A DNA stretch of 64,000 bases, from the NCBI GenBank assembly GCA_018652955.1, contig JABIBA010000013.1, positions 228,253-292,252 on the forward strand. The letters run 5' to 3'. The DNA comes from Candidatus Peribacter sp. Lineage in GTDB: Bacteria > Patescibacteriota > Gracilibacteria > Peribacterales > Peribacteraceae. Under the pieces are notes generated by a model. It ran no database searches and had not been told where the DNA came from. It saw only the letters and a list, made by a program, of their open reading frames with translations. A program made the translations under genes and the position numbers. This document shows, piece by piece, positions 46,604 to 56,300 of the stretch (position 1 is its first letter; each line of letters opens with the position of its first letter).

Positions 46604-47644
46604 ATGCTCTCGAAAACACTTTCTGGGCTTATCCTCGTACTCACAATCCTTAGTGGAGTGGTGATCCTTTCTTCGGTACCGAAGTTTGAAGGAGAGGAAG
46701 CCCCTCGTCCTTCTCAGAAAGTTGCAGAGGAACGTCGCCGTCTTACATCTCTTCCTTCAGGGATTCTTTCTCGGTTTAGCTTGTTTCCGAACTCGCTCAA
46801 GAAGCCTATTCCACTTGCGGTCATGATTGAAAATCATGAGCACGCTCGTCCGTATCACATTGGAATCGATCAGGCGTTAGTTATTCAGGAGTTCCTGGTT
46901 GAAGGATTTATTTCTCGGTTTGTTGCTATCATTGATGCTCGCAATCTTCCAAAGGAAATTGGCCCTGTTCGCAGCTTGCGTCCATATTTTCTCGACGCGA
47001 TAAAGCCATGGTCACGCACCGTGTTTCATGCAGGTGGAAGCCCAGAAGCTCTTAAGCGTGTACAAGAAGGATCAGAGTTTTATGCACTGAACTTACTCTA
47101 CTTTGATGATAAAAATGGTGAGTATGGTTCATTCCGTAAAGATGGTCCTCCTGCTCCTCATGATTTATTTTTGAAGAAGAAAGTCTTTAAGAGTTTTCTT
47201 GAAGAAGTCCCAGAGCGATTACTCCAGCAGGTTTCATGGCCTCCATATACAATTGGGATCCCAGATGGCGGAGAGAATGCGAGTGACATCCGCGTAAACT
47301 TCTTTAATGCACTGCACAATGTCTCTTTTGAATACCTTCCCCTCGCACAAAAGTATCAACGAACAAATGGAGGTGAGGTAAGCCCTGCACGACCGAACAC
47401 TATTGCTATCATGGAAGTTCCTATCGATTACATTGGTGAATATGGACGACTATTTATGACGCTAGAGGGTTCTGGAAATGTGCAGATATTCCACTCTGGA
47501 AAAGTATGGGAAGGGCGATGGAGCAGAGGTGTAGATACGCAGAAATTTACGTTTACGAATGCCGATGGAGAAGAGATTCCATTTAAAGCAGGTCAATTGT
47601 GGATGATGGTGTTGCCGACACTAGAGCGAGTCTCGTACGAGTAA
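46604..47644 (+). CDS. DUF3048 (YerB-like) anchored protein
   Basis: 346 residues with an N-terminal signal anchor (TLSGLILVLTILSGVVILSSV). The DUF3048 core is recognised from LAVMIENHEHARPYHIGIDQALVIQEFLVEGFISRFVAII, IGPVRSLRPYFLDAI, VFHAGGSPEALKRVQEG, FRKDGPPAPHDLFL and the C-terminal EYGRLFMTLEGSGNVQIFHSGKVWEGRWSR. Lipoprotein relatives such as YerB occur in Gram-positive bacteria without known function. It starts 11 nt after the bL25 gene and ends base-to-base with the convergent ATP-grasp fusion. Confidence 0.85.
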   Translation: MLSKTLSGLILVLTILSGVVILSSVPKFEGEEAPRPSQKVAEERRRLTSLPSGILSRFSLFPNSLKKPIPLAVMIENHEHARPYHIGIDQALVIQEFLVEGFISRFVAIIDARNLPKEIGPVRSLRPYFLDAIKPWSRTVFHAGGSPEALKRVQEGSEFYALNLLYFDDKNGEYGSFRKDGPPAPHDLFLKKKVFKSFLEEVPERLLQQVSWPPYTIGIPDGGENASDIRVNFFNALHNVSFEYLPLAQKYQRTNGGEVSPARPNTIAIMEVPIDYIGEYGRLFMTLEGSGNVQIFHSGKVWEGRWSRGVDTQKFTFTNADGEEIPFKAGQLWMMVLPTLERVSYE

Positions 47645-50017
47645 TTATTCTCGTAGAAAGTTCGGGAGGATGAGTGGCTCTTTAAGGTCAGGAAGTTTTT
47701 CGATGGTCTCTAAATCTTCTAAGGCAACTTTTCCAATGTAGAGTCTCTGCAATGCGTTTCCGTCATCTACAAACTTTTGTATAGCGAGCAGTCCTCGAAG
47801 ATAGACGACGCTTTTGGTAAACCCACCAGCATCAGACGTATCTCCAAGTCCGCGTTTCATGGCAACGCTTTGTTGTACGGCTTTCTCTGGGGTGCATCCA
47901 AGTTCTGTTTCTAGATAGGTCCTTGTTTGCGCTAGGGAATGCTGCAAACTGTACTCTAGTCCAAGAATATTTTTATAGGGGTTGAAGTGTTTTTCGGAGT
48001 GAGGACTGAGTACTTCTTGTTCATTGTAGATGGCTAGTCCCTCTTGGGTATCAAGATAATCTGCACATCCGCGTCGCAGAATTTGGTAGGATTGGTGACT
48101 TCCATTTTCTGATGTAAGCACGTGTGTTTCTATCTCATGTGCAATCAGAGAGGCTATATCACTTTCACTAAATATGGCATCTTCACGAATGTATACTTTC
48201 TTTCCTCCAACAGTGATGCGAGCAATAAGCTTTGAGCGAACGCTCACCTGCCAATCATGTAACCCGTATGCTTCTAGAGCTTTTTCAAAACGTTCTACTG
48301 CAGTAGCAGCAGTAAGTACTTCTTTTCCTTGGGGTTTTAGGTCACATGCAGCTCTAGTGGCTAATTTCTTTTGTGCGACTGTGATGAGTTTGTTTGTCGG
48401 CTTTCCAAAGAGTGCAACAGATGCTGCAGTGAACTGCTCGTTATGACCACGGGATTGCAGGAGGGTGATACGTTTTAAGAGTTCCTTCCTCTTTTTTTCG
48501 AGAAGAGTTCCAAGAGCGGAGTCATCGGTAATCTTTTCGTGGAGTCGTTCTTTTGCATCATCTAAATCTGAACCAATCTCTGAGTAAGTAAATGTTGGAT
48601 TGTAGAGCTCATCTTCGAGTAGTCGTTCCATTTCTTCCTCGAGGTTTAGTGGCTTGATGTGCTTAAGAAGTAGTAGGTCTTTATCAATTTTACTGAGCAG
48701 GCGATCGAGTGCTCGTACATCAGTCTTTTTTACCATACTTTTCTTTTCTGTTACCTTCATCTTCTTTGTTGGATCGATGAGGAATCCATTCAGATCCCTA
48801 GAACCAATTATCACTCTATGAGATCCCGTCTCTCCTGACTTCACCAGTGTTTGAATCTTCTTACCTCCCAGAGAGAATTTTACGCGATATAACCCCTCTG
48901 TTTCATCGGGTTCTGCTCCGTGCTTTTCTTGCAGCTCATCGATAAGCTTTTTGCTAAATGTCGTACGCTCTTCACCGCTATCGATTGTTGCTACAAGTTC
49001 AAAGGTAGAACCCTCTCCTAATGTAACTTGGATAGATTCCTCTAGTCCGAGTGTTGGCTTTCCATTTTCGAGGTCTGCGTCTTTCTTCTTTGTCTTGCTT
49101 CCAAATAAGTCCTGTCCGATACGTACTCCTTTTTCGGGTGACTCTACTGTAATTCCTTGCACACGATCTAGACGTGCCCTTAGAGGAGCAAGGTTTGCTA
49201 TTTGTACCTGCAAACCAGCTCTTGCATTTACTTCGAGTAGCGCAGGTCCCATCTGTTCATCGATAGCGATATCTACTGCGAGATATCCGATATTGGTAAT
49301 TTGTTGTATCCGAGAACAAATTAACAAGATTTCATCCCAGTAGGGGATGCGGTGGCCTGCTATCTCACCTCCGTGTGGTAGCTCTTCTATGATGTTGCGG
49401 TATTGCACACCATAGGTTGTTTCTCCTTTGGCAATGTCCAAACCTACTCCTATTCCTCCTAGGTGAATATTAGCCTTTCCGTCACTGTCTGCAGTTGGGA
49501 TACGCACCATTGCCATCACAGGTACTAGGTTAAAGACAATGATACGAATGTCAGGCAGTCCTACAGGGCGAAACCGTGCAAAACAGCTATGTGGCTTTAG
49601 GATCTGTTCAAAGAAAGCAGTGTCCATCATTCCTTTTAGAGAAAACTTTCCATCGAGGATATCTTCGATGTGCTCTCTTAACTCTTGGTCTGTAATTGGA
49701 GTTTTTCCATTGCGGAGGAACTCTCCTTTTTTATTACGACCACGCAATACAATAATTCCTTCACCACCAAATCCATGGTTTGGCTTAAGAACACATTCGT
49801 TGGGGAGCTGTGCAAAATCAAATTCCCACACTTGATCACGGTTTTCTATACGCCCGTAGAGCTTGGCTACAGGTATGCCACGTGCAGCGAGATAGGCTTT
49901 TGTTCGTAGTTTGCTATCGGCTAGAGCTGTAGCTTTTTTCGGATTAAACGGCCTGATGTATAGCAGCGTGCGCGCATTTAACCCAAGTACGCCGCGATTG
50001 GAGAAAAAAGGAAACAT
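47645..50017 (-). CDS. ATP-grasp / retropepsin-like / DUF1704 metallopeptidase fusion
   Basis: 790 residues, three modules in one chain. (1) About 10-290: ATP-grasp of the alpha-L-glutamate-ligase-like type (LRTKAYLAARGIPVAKLYG, ECVLKPNHGFGGEGIIVL, PALLEVNARAGLQVQIANL), expected to form amide bonds. (2) About 335-418: retropepsin-like fold of the ATP-dependent zinc protease family (ELVATIDSGEERTTFSKKLI, HRVIIGSRDLNGFLIDPTK) with DSG as the possible catalytic site. (3) About 430-790: DUF1704 with IAHEIETHVLTSENG (HExxxH at 627-632) and the QEGLA motif (658-662). In other bacteria these are separate neighbouring genes. It lies 6 nt downstream of a PKD-7TM protein gene. Role inferred: making and cutting peptide-like conjugates. 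Confidence 0.82.
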   Translation of the reverse strand: MFPFFSNRGVLGLNARTLLYIRPFNPKKATALADSKLRTKAYLAARGIPVAKLYGRIENRDQVWEFDFAQLPNECVLKPNHGFGGEGIIVLRGRNKKGEFLRNGKTPITDQELREHIEDILDGKFSLKGMMDTAFFEQILKPHSCFARFRPVGLPDIRIIVFNLVPVMAMVRIPTADSDGKANIHLGGIGVGLDIAKGETTYGVQYRNIIEELPHGGEIAGHRIPYWDEILLICSRIQQITNIGYLAVDIAIDEQMGPALLEVNARAGLQVQIANLAPLRARLDRVQGITVESPEKGVRIGQDLFGSKTKKKDADLENGKPTLGLEESIQVTLGEGSTFELVATIDSGEERTTFSKKLIDELQEKHGAEPDETEGLYRVKFSLGGKKIQTLVKSGETGSHRVIIGSRDLNGFLIDPTKKMKVTEKKSMVKKTDVRALDRLLSKIDKDLLLLKHIKPLNLEEEMERLLEDELYNPTFTYSEIGSDLDDAKERLHEKITDDSALGTLLEKKRKELLKRITLLQSRGHNEQFTAASVALFGKPTNKLITVAQKKLATRAACDLKPQGKEVLTAATAVERFEKALEAYGLHDWQVSVRSKLIARITVGGKKVYIREDAIFSESDIASLIAHEIETHVLTSENGSHQSYQILRRGCADYLDTQEGLAIYNEQEVLSPHSEKHFNPYKNILGLEYSLQHSLAQTRTYLETELGCTPEKAVQQSVAMKRGLGDTSDAGGFTKSVVYLRGLLAIQKFVDDGNALQRLYIGKVALEDLETIEKLPDLKEPLILPNFLRE

Positions 50018-50023
50018 GAGATT

Positions 50024-51529
50024 CTATTCTTCTTGCAGGTGCTTAAAGACTTCTTGGAATCTAAAGTATTCCACGAGCCGAAGACCTGTCCATTTACCAA
50101 GGAAGACATTGATGACTATCGTAATTAAAATCAGTTCAGGGTACGCAAGGATAAGGGATTGCAAGAATGAAAGTTGAACGATGTAGACACAGAAGAGTGC
50201 AGCCATCACTGTTTCACCAATACCAAAGAGCGCTGCTTTCCAACCTTCCTCTGTTTTTACATTGAGGAAGCTCTCTGCAAGGGTAGACATAATAAGGAGT
50301 ACAAAGATAGTGTCTCCAGAAAGTGTAATATCCTGATACGCTCCAATGCCAAGCAATACGAGTAGCGTTAAGCTCACTACCGTAAGAATAATGGCAACCT
50401 TTGGAATATACAGTAGGCGCCAGCGCTTCATTATTTGTCTGGTCGCATATCCTGTAACAAGGATAAAGACGAGGAACAGAAGTCCTAGCCCCCACCCCAA
50501 AGCCAAGAAGCTTAGAGCAAGGATAGATGGCGTATACAAGCCAAAAGTAGTGATTCCAATGACCTGCTTAAAGAAGGCCAAGATGGTCGCAATAAGCGGC
50601 AACATCAGAAGAAGAATAACTGTCTGAGAAGACACTCCATGTGTCAGCATTGAGTTTACCAGTGACGATAGAATGTTCCACGGTCGAATACCTGTTGTGG
50701 ATTTATCAACAACAAGAAAATCGATATCGCGTTGTGTAAGTTCTACGATAAAGCTGTCGATATCTTCTGCAGACATGAGCGGGTTCACTGCTTCTTTACG
50801 TGTTACTAAAATTTGATGTGGTTGGATAACAGTAAACGGACCACCAGCAGTACGCGCCAATGTGCCGAGTCCACGGTCTGTAATAAGGACGATCGTTTGG
50901 TTGTGAATCGCTTCGAACCTATCAGGGTTTCCTTCGACTGCACGCATGAGTGCTTGTAATCCTTTGACTCCTTCGGTCCAAAGCACAACAGCTTCTGCAC
51001 CGTTGAGTGTCCCACTCTCTTCGCTAAGCATAGCAAAGATAGACTCCTCGACGCCTAAGGGAATTGTAGATTCTTCTGGTTGTAACAATCGCAAATAGAC
51101 TCCCGCTTCTGCGGCAGCTACAAGGTGCAGGTTGAGCTTGTCGAGTGGAATAGAGCTATCTGCAATCAGTACGATTTTCCGATCGTAAACGGTAATAGAT
51201 CTCGTCGTTTCTGTTACCTCTCTTACTCCATCAATAATTGTAGAAATACTGAGTCGCATAGTTACGACACCTGGTTTGTCGGGAGTGAATACCGCTTCTA
51301 CAGATCTACTGATTGGCACAGTGCTTTCTCCTCTATACCAAATGTATTGGGTACTGTTCCCGAGTCCGTGACTTGCAGATGCATCGAGTACGATGGTTCG
51401 CCCTACTGGTACTTCGTCGGGTCCTGTAATAATTGCACTGAGCGGTTCTGCAGTTGGAGCCTCCTGTGCAAATGAGGAGAGGGGAAGTACAAGGAGAAGT
51501 GCTGCTATGGTTAACGTTCTAAATTGCAT
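50024..51529 (-). CDS. PKD-domain and seven-transmembrane protein of amidoligase neighbourhoods
   Basis: 501 residues. Signal peptide about 1-21 (TLTIAALLLVLPLSSFAQ), a PKD-like domain about 30-115 (VGRTIVLDASASHGLGNSTQ, FTPDKPGVVTMRLSI), then an alpha/beta region 116-290 (KIVLIADSSIPLD, GAEAVVLWTEGVKGLQALM), and seven helices from 302 to 478. The 7TM part (GITTFGLYTPSILALSFLALGWGL, RRW-like basic loop then LLYIPKVAIILTVVSL) matches the 7TM domain usually fused to an inactive transglutaminase and encoded next to ATP-grasp and retropepsin genes. No transglutaminase domain is seen here. TACACT stands 8 nt before the ATG. Confidence 0.75.
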   Translation of the reverse strand: MQFRTLTIAALLLVLPLSSFAQEAPTAEPLSAIITGPDEVPVGRTIVLDASASHGLGNSTQYIWYRGESTVPISRSVEAVFTPDKPGVVTMRLSISTIIDGVREVTETTRSITVYDRKIVLIADSSIPLDKLNLHLVAAAEAGVYLRLLQPEESTIPLGVEESIFAMLSEESGTLNGAEAVVLWTEGVKGLQALMRAVEGNPDRFEAIHNQTIVLITDRGLGTLARTAGGPFTVIQPHQILVTRKEAVNPLMSAEDIDSFIVELTQRDIDFLVVDKSTTGIRPWNILSSLVNSMLTHGVSSQTVILLLMLPLIATILAFFKQVIGITTFGLYTPSILALSFLALGWGLGLLFLVFILVTGYATRQIMKRWRLLYIPKVAIILTVVSLTLLVLLGIGAYQDITLSGDTIFVLLIMSTLAESFLNVKTEEGWKAALFGIGETVMAALFCVYIVQLSFLQSLILAYPELILITIVINVFLGKWTGLRLVEYFRFQEVFKHLQEE

Positions 51530-51537
51530 AGAGGTGG

Positions 51538-51543
51538 AGTGTA
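51538..51543 (-). promoter_or_regulatory. -10 box of the PKD-7TM gene
   Basis: TACACT on the minus strand, 8 nt before the ATG at 51529, between the hibernation-factor stop and this gene. Confidence 0.45.
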
Positions 51544-51549
51544 GGAGAA

Positions 51550-51897
51550 CTACTTTTTGTGCTTTCGCATCATCTGAACGCGACCTTTTGCTTGGTGTAG
51601 TTCCTTATATTTCTTTAGCTGACCAGTAAGTTTTTCGACACACCGATCAATACCTTCAACGGCATCAGGCTTTCTGGATTCAGCTCTCAGTACTTTTTTT
51701 GGCAATGTTATCGTGACGGATACCTTCATGGCATCACGCTTTTTTTCCGTTTTCCTATTTTCTGCATCGATGCGTATAAGACTACTTTCATCTTTGATTC
51801 TTTTGCAGTACGTAGCCAATTTCCCAACTTTACGTGCTACGACAAGCAGCTCTTTATCGTTGTAGTGGAATCCTTTCTCGAAATGTTGAATATTCAT
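51550..51897 (-). CDS. hpf: Ribosome hibernation promoting factor (HPF/RaiA family)
   Basis: 115 residues, the short form lacking the C-terminal dimerisation domain. The N-terminal fold is recognised by IQHFEKGFHYNDKELLVVARKVGKLATYC, the central RKTEKKRDAMKVSVTITLPKKVLRAE and AVEGIDRCVEKLTGQLKKYKE; the end is basic (QAKGRVQMMRKHKK). It binds the 30S decoding region in stationary phase. It starts 122 nt from the divergent giant-gene cluster and shares that spacer. Confidence 0.88.
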   Translation of the reverse strand: MNIQHFEKGFHYNDKELLVVARKVGKLATYCKRIKDESSLIRIDAENRKTEKKRDAMKVSVTITLPKKVLRAESRKPDAVEGIDRCVEKLTGQLKKYKELHQAKGRVQMMRKHKK

Positions 51898-51964
51898 TAC
51901 AATTAGGGGGAATGAAGCAGAAATACACTCATATCATAGCATGTCTTAGGGGATAGGTAGCAAA

Positions 51965-51994
51965 TTGGAAATTTAGGCTCAAATCTGCTATAAT
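51965..51994 (+). promoter_or_regulatory. Promoter of the giant-gene cluster
   Basis: TTGGAA (51965-51970), 18-nt spacer, TATAAT (51989-51994) with an extended TGC before it. It predicts a leader of about 19 nt before ATG 52020. The 11-mer TCTGCTATAAT recurs at 57111. Confidence 0.6.
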
Positions 51995-52019
51995 AGTTAG
52001 AATTTTCAAAAACAAACAT

Positions 52020-53339
52020 ATGCCTCCTCCAGTATCTCCAAGTGGTGCTCCACTTACGCCAGACCAAAAAGCACAAGAGCTTAAAAACCTCTTAGTAAAA
52101 TTGCGTACAGCACCTGCTGCACCAATTAATCCTGCGAGTGCTGAAATTAAGGAGCTGAAGAAAAAGATCGAAGATACTAACCGAGTAGACATTCTTAAGG
52201 CATCTCAAGTTGAACTAGATTCATTGAAAGTTGAGGTTGAGGCGGCAAAGAATAATAAGGATATTATGGATGCTCTCGGTACAGAGAAGGTAAATCTTGA
52301 AAAGATGAATCTTGATATTACGACCCAAATTAATAAGACTAGATCTGCTGCCAGTACTGTTTTACTAACAGACATCAAAGATGATGTTCTACAACTTGGT
52401 AAAGATTCCATTCCAGAAGAGAAAGGAGATGTGATCAGTATGGTTCAAGGACTAATGCTTAAGTTTAATAAGCTTAAGTTGATGTTTGAGAAAATGACTA
52501 CCTTTTCTGCCGCAGGAAAAGCAGAGATTGCTAAGAAAGAGAAACAGCTAGCTGTAGATGAATTCGGCATGCTCGGACCACGTGGATTGCGTGATAAGTT
52601 TAAAAAGAAAGGAGCAGACTATGGTGTGAGTATCCGAAATGGTATTCGTGATAAGACTGCATTTAATAAGTATGTAGAGAAGTTTAAGAAAGGCGACATT
52701 CTGAATATCGATGAGTTTGTTGATCAAGAACTTGCTATTGCATCTCCTCAACTTAATGCTTCTACTGGCGCTCCAAAAGAAACTACCATGTATGGACTGT
52801 TGGCTCTTAAAGGACAAGAGACAAAGCTTGCATCAGCAATGGGTAAAGAAAGAGAATTGATGTATGAAGATGGTCTTGAGAAGTATGGTGTGAAGTTTGA
52901 GAATAATATTCTCACTGTACGAAACCTTGTTGATAGTAAGACGTATAACTACACACTGTCGACAGGTGCAGACGTACCTGCAGCAGCACTAGCGGCTGCT
53001 AAAAAGGCAGGTGCACCGGGAATATCTCCGGATGTCATGGGATTACTTGGTGCTTCTAAAGGAGTGAAATTTACATCCGCAGACATAGAAGACCAAGGAG
53101 ATGGTAAAAACGATAAGGTGATGGGATTTGCGTTCCAAGGTACTGCAGGCCCTATGGGCCTTTCGAAGCATCGTGGAAATGTCTCTCTCGATAACGCTAC
53201 TCTTCGAAGCGTTCTTAAGGAGCTTGGTGCAGGAGATGCAACAGGACTAAAGAAACTCGTTGATCGTAAAATTGTTTCTAAAGGCATATTTGCCAAAATA
53301 AAAGGAGATATTGAATTCAAAATCGAAAAATCTAGCTAA
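52020..53339 (+). CDS. Hypothetical coiled-coil protein, first gene of the giant cluster
   Basis: Unrecognised, 439 residues, soluble. The N-terminus is Pro/Ala-rich (PPPVSPSGAPLTPDQKAQEL), followed by coiled-coil about 35-115 (ASAEIKELKKKIEDTNRVDI, ELDSLKVEVEAAKNN), and a mixed C-terminal region from about 230 (LNIDEFVDQELAIASPQ; ENNILTVRNLVDSKTYNYTL; RKIVSKGIFAKIKGDIEFKI). No signal peptide or membrane helix, so it is probably cytoplasmic. It starts the co-directional run and the next gene follows after 12 nt. No Shine-Dalgarno sequence. Confidence 0.65.
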   Translation: MPPPVSPSGAPLTPDQKAQELKNLLVKLRTAPAAPINPASAEIKELKKKIEDTNRVDILKASQVELDSLKVEVEAAKNNKDIMDALGTEKVNLEKMNLDITTQINKTRSAASTVLLTDIKDDVLQLGKDSIPEEKGDVISMVQGLMLKFNKLKLMFEKMTTFSAAGKAEIAKKEKQLAVDEFGMLGPRGLRDKFKKKGADYGVSIRNGIRDKTAFNKYVEKFKKGDILNIDEFVDQELAIASPQLNASTGAPKETTMYGLLALKGQETKLASAMGKERELMYEDGLEKYGVKFENNILTVRNLVDSKTYNYTLSTGADVPAAALAAAKKAGAPGISPDVMGLLGASKGVKFTSADIEDQGDGKNDKVMGFAFQGTAGPMGLSKHRGNVSLDNATLRSVLKELGAGDATGLKKLVDRKIVSKGIFAKIKGDIEFKIEKSS

Positions 53340-53351
53340 CCCTCTTTTACT

Positions 53352-56300
53352 ATGGCCCCTTCAGCAATTGATCTTCTCAAGAGTAAACTCAAGATAGGGC
53401 TCGCAGTACCTGATGCCACTTTGAAGCATCAGAAATTACTAGATGCTATCAAAGAAGGGACACCAGGATTTGATACACCTGTTCATCGTCAATCTCGAGT
53501 AGATCGTGCTCGGCTTGCTATTCAATTCATGAAACATGATGAGATTCGAACTGCAGGTATCCAAGTTATCGATGAAGCGATTGCTAAAGTGGCAGCGGAT
53601 AAGGCCAAAGCAAATAAAGAGAAATTAACTCCAGGAAAGACAGCTGCAGAGAAAACAGTGATAGATAATAATATTGCGGCACTCGAAGCAGAGAAGCTTG
53701 AATATATTGGAGCACGTAAAGAAGCAGAGGCAGCAGTGCAGGCTGCAAAAGCTGCTGCAGCAAAACCAACGCCAAAAAAACCAGTAACAAAGCCAGGTAT
53801 TGTTGGTACTCTCGCAGGCGTTACTGATGCAGTATTACCGAAAGAGATGTCAGAGAAAATGAGCAAAGAAGCTAAAGCTCTAGCTGCAGTTGTTACAGGG
53901 GCTGCTCTTGTTGCAGGACTTGTGTGGTTGTTTAATCGTGGTAAGGATAAGGCAAAGTCTGCTGGTAAGACATTGTTGATTGCTGGAGGAGTGGTGCTTG
54001 CAAGTATTTTTGGTTTAAAGCTTTTTGCTGATCTTAGGAAATTCGGAAGTATCAATAAAATGATTGATGCTAAATTGAAAGAGCGACAGGCAAAAAAGGA
54101 GCCATGGATAAAGTTCGGACTTACAGAAGATGATTACAAGAAAGCAGACGATATTTATCATGAAGAAGGCGAAGCTGGTAACGATAAAATTCGTGCATTC
54201 TTTGGATTAGCTCCGGGGGCAACCAATATAAAATACGAAGCGTACATGGAATTTATTCGAGGAAAGTACGAAACTGTTGAAAAAAATGGCATTACATATG
54301 CTCGTGCGGAAGTGGCATTACAAAACTACGAAGATAATATTGGCACTGCTGTAAAAGAGTTGGCACGTTGGGTAAAAGATAACTATGTAAAGGTAGCCGT
54401 GGGTACGTACATCGCTTCGCGATTAGGTATTCTTCGTGCAATTCTTTCTGGTGCGGGTACTATTGCATCTAAAGCTGGTCAACTAGCAAATGCCATGCGT
54501 AAGTTTGGATGGAAACATCCTATTATTGCTATTTTTGCTTTGGGAGGAGCTGTTATTGGTATTCGTAAGGCTATTTCAGCCGGAAAAGATGTCATGCTAC
54601 CGGAGAACTTACCAATGTTTTCTACTGCTGTTGCAGCAAAGAAACCTGTATCACATGGCCCGTTGGATGTTTCATTGGCAGGCCCTCTGGATACACTGAG
54701 TAAAAGTGTAGAGGAACTTGGTGTGATAACTGGGGACTTTGCAACATGGGTAGGTACTGAATTTATGGATTTTGTGAATTACATTGATAAAAAGGCACCA
54801 GAATCATTCCGTAATAGTGACCCGGAGATTATCATTAGCAGAAACATGGCATGTATAGATGCTCTTCGTGATTATTTGGATCGCAGAAAAGGGAATGCAC
54901 CCACAGCGAGAAAAAAAGTGAATGCAGGTAAAGGTGCTGACTATACAACTGCTATAGCACTTCTCGATGCATACGAAAGCTCATTTATTTTGCATAGGTG
55001 TGAAAATGTTACTACCAATAAAGAGCCACAAGAAGCATATAAGAAGCTAGAGGGCGCTTTAGCAAAAGTGCAATTACTCGTAACGACAGAAGGGGATGTT
55101 GTGTATTGGCAGCCTGCTGATAAAAGCGAAGTGCGTCGTGCACTCTGCGTACATCCTTCTGTAACGGATAAGGATAAGCTCCTAGAGCTTTCTAAACGGT
55201 TATTTCATGGAGAGGGTGATGATGTATATGTAGTAAATCGTGTTAAAGAAGAATTAGGAAAACAGCTAGGTAAGAATATGGATAAGCTCGAAGGTTTCCC
55301 TTTGGGCAGTAAGGGGTTTGCCATGATAATTGGAAATTTCTTGTACTTTATAGAGTTTGATCTCAGTAAAGGATTTATAGACTGGGAAAATATGAATAAC
55401 TGGGCAAGAGCCCCGTTGAGTATCATGTTCTCAGAAGATGGTAAAGATCGTGATTGGCGAGAGTGGTCGGCAGATGTAGGGATTGGCGTTATGCATACGG
55501 CACTATTTGCATTGAGCGCAGGGACTCTTGGATTGCTAAAGCAGGCAGCTATTGGTGGTGGACCACTTCCAGGAAGAGGTAAGTTTAAAACTCTAAAGAA
55601 GATAGCAGTAAACATCACACCTGGTGTCTCTCATGCGAATGTTATAAAAAATACGTATCGTACATACTTTGATTTTAAGATGATGTATCACTTTCCTATA
55701 CGAGGAAGGGGGTTCAACAATGTTTTCCAAGAAAGTGGATTGCGTCCTGAGTGGATACGTAGCATCGAAAATTCTGGTAACGGGTATTTGGCTAGATGGA
55801 AACTAAGACGCATTGCAAAGAAAGCCAATATTAGAGTAAAAGCTGCACGAACTGCACAGCAATTACGTACTACGTTGCGTAATGGATTTGTTACTCGTTT
55901 AAACTTGTCAAATGCCAATGGACAAATAGGAGCTGATGGGGATTCTATGTACGATAATGTTCGTGATGCTTTTGCGCCAGGTGCGGATGCAGAAACGGAT
56001 ACAGTAGCAGAAGGATTGGAAACAGAAGAAGATAACGCACGCGTTGAAACATATAAACAAATGCTCGATCAAGGAAGGTCTGTGACTGAAATGGTAAAGA
56101 ACGGAGCACACGTAGGAGACTTACTCAAGGCAGATGCAGATCCTGATGAGACACTAAAGGCTGTACAGGGACTTGCTGACGAGGATCTCCGTGCTGAAGG
56201 ACTAGATGCCTTGAAAGCTGCTGGAGTAGATACAACACCAAAACCAGTTGCACCAAAGCCAGCTGCAAAACCAACATTTACCGAGCAGCAAATTAAAGAC

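Noticed and set aside
53522-54055. 177-codon minus-strand frame opposite the 1245-codon gene
   Set aside because: Mirror of an Ala/Lys-rich coding stretch; no independent start signal or domain.
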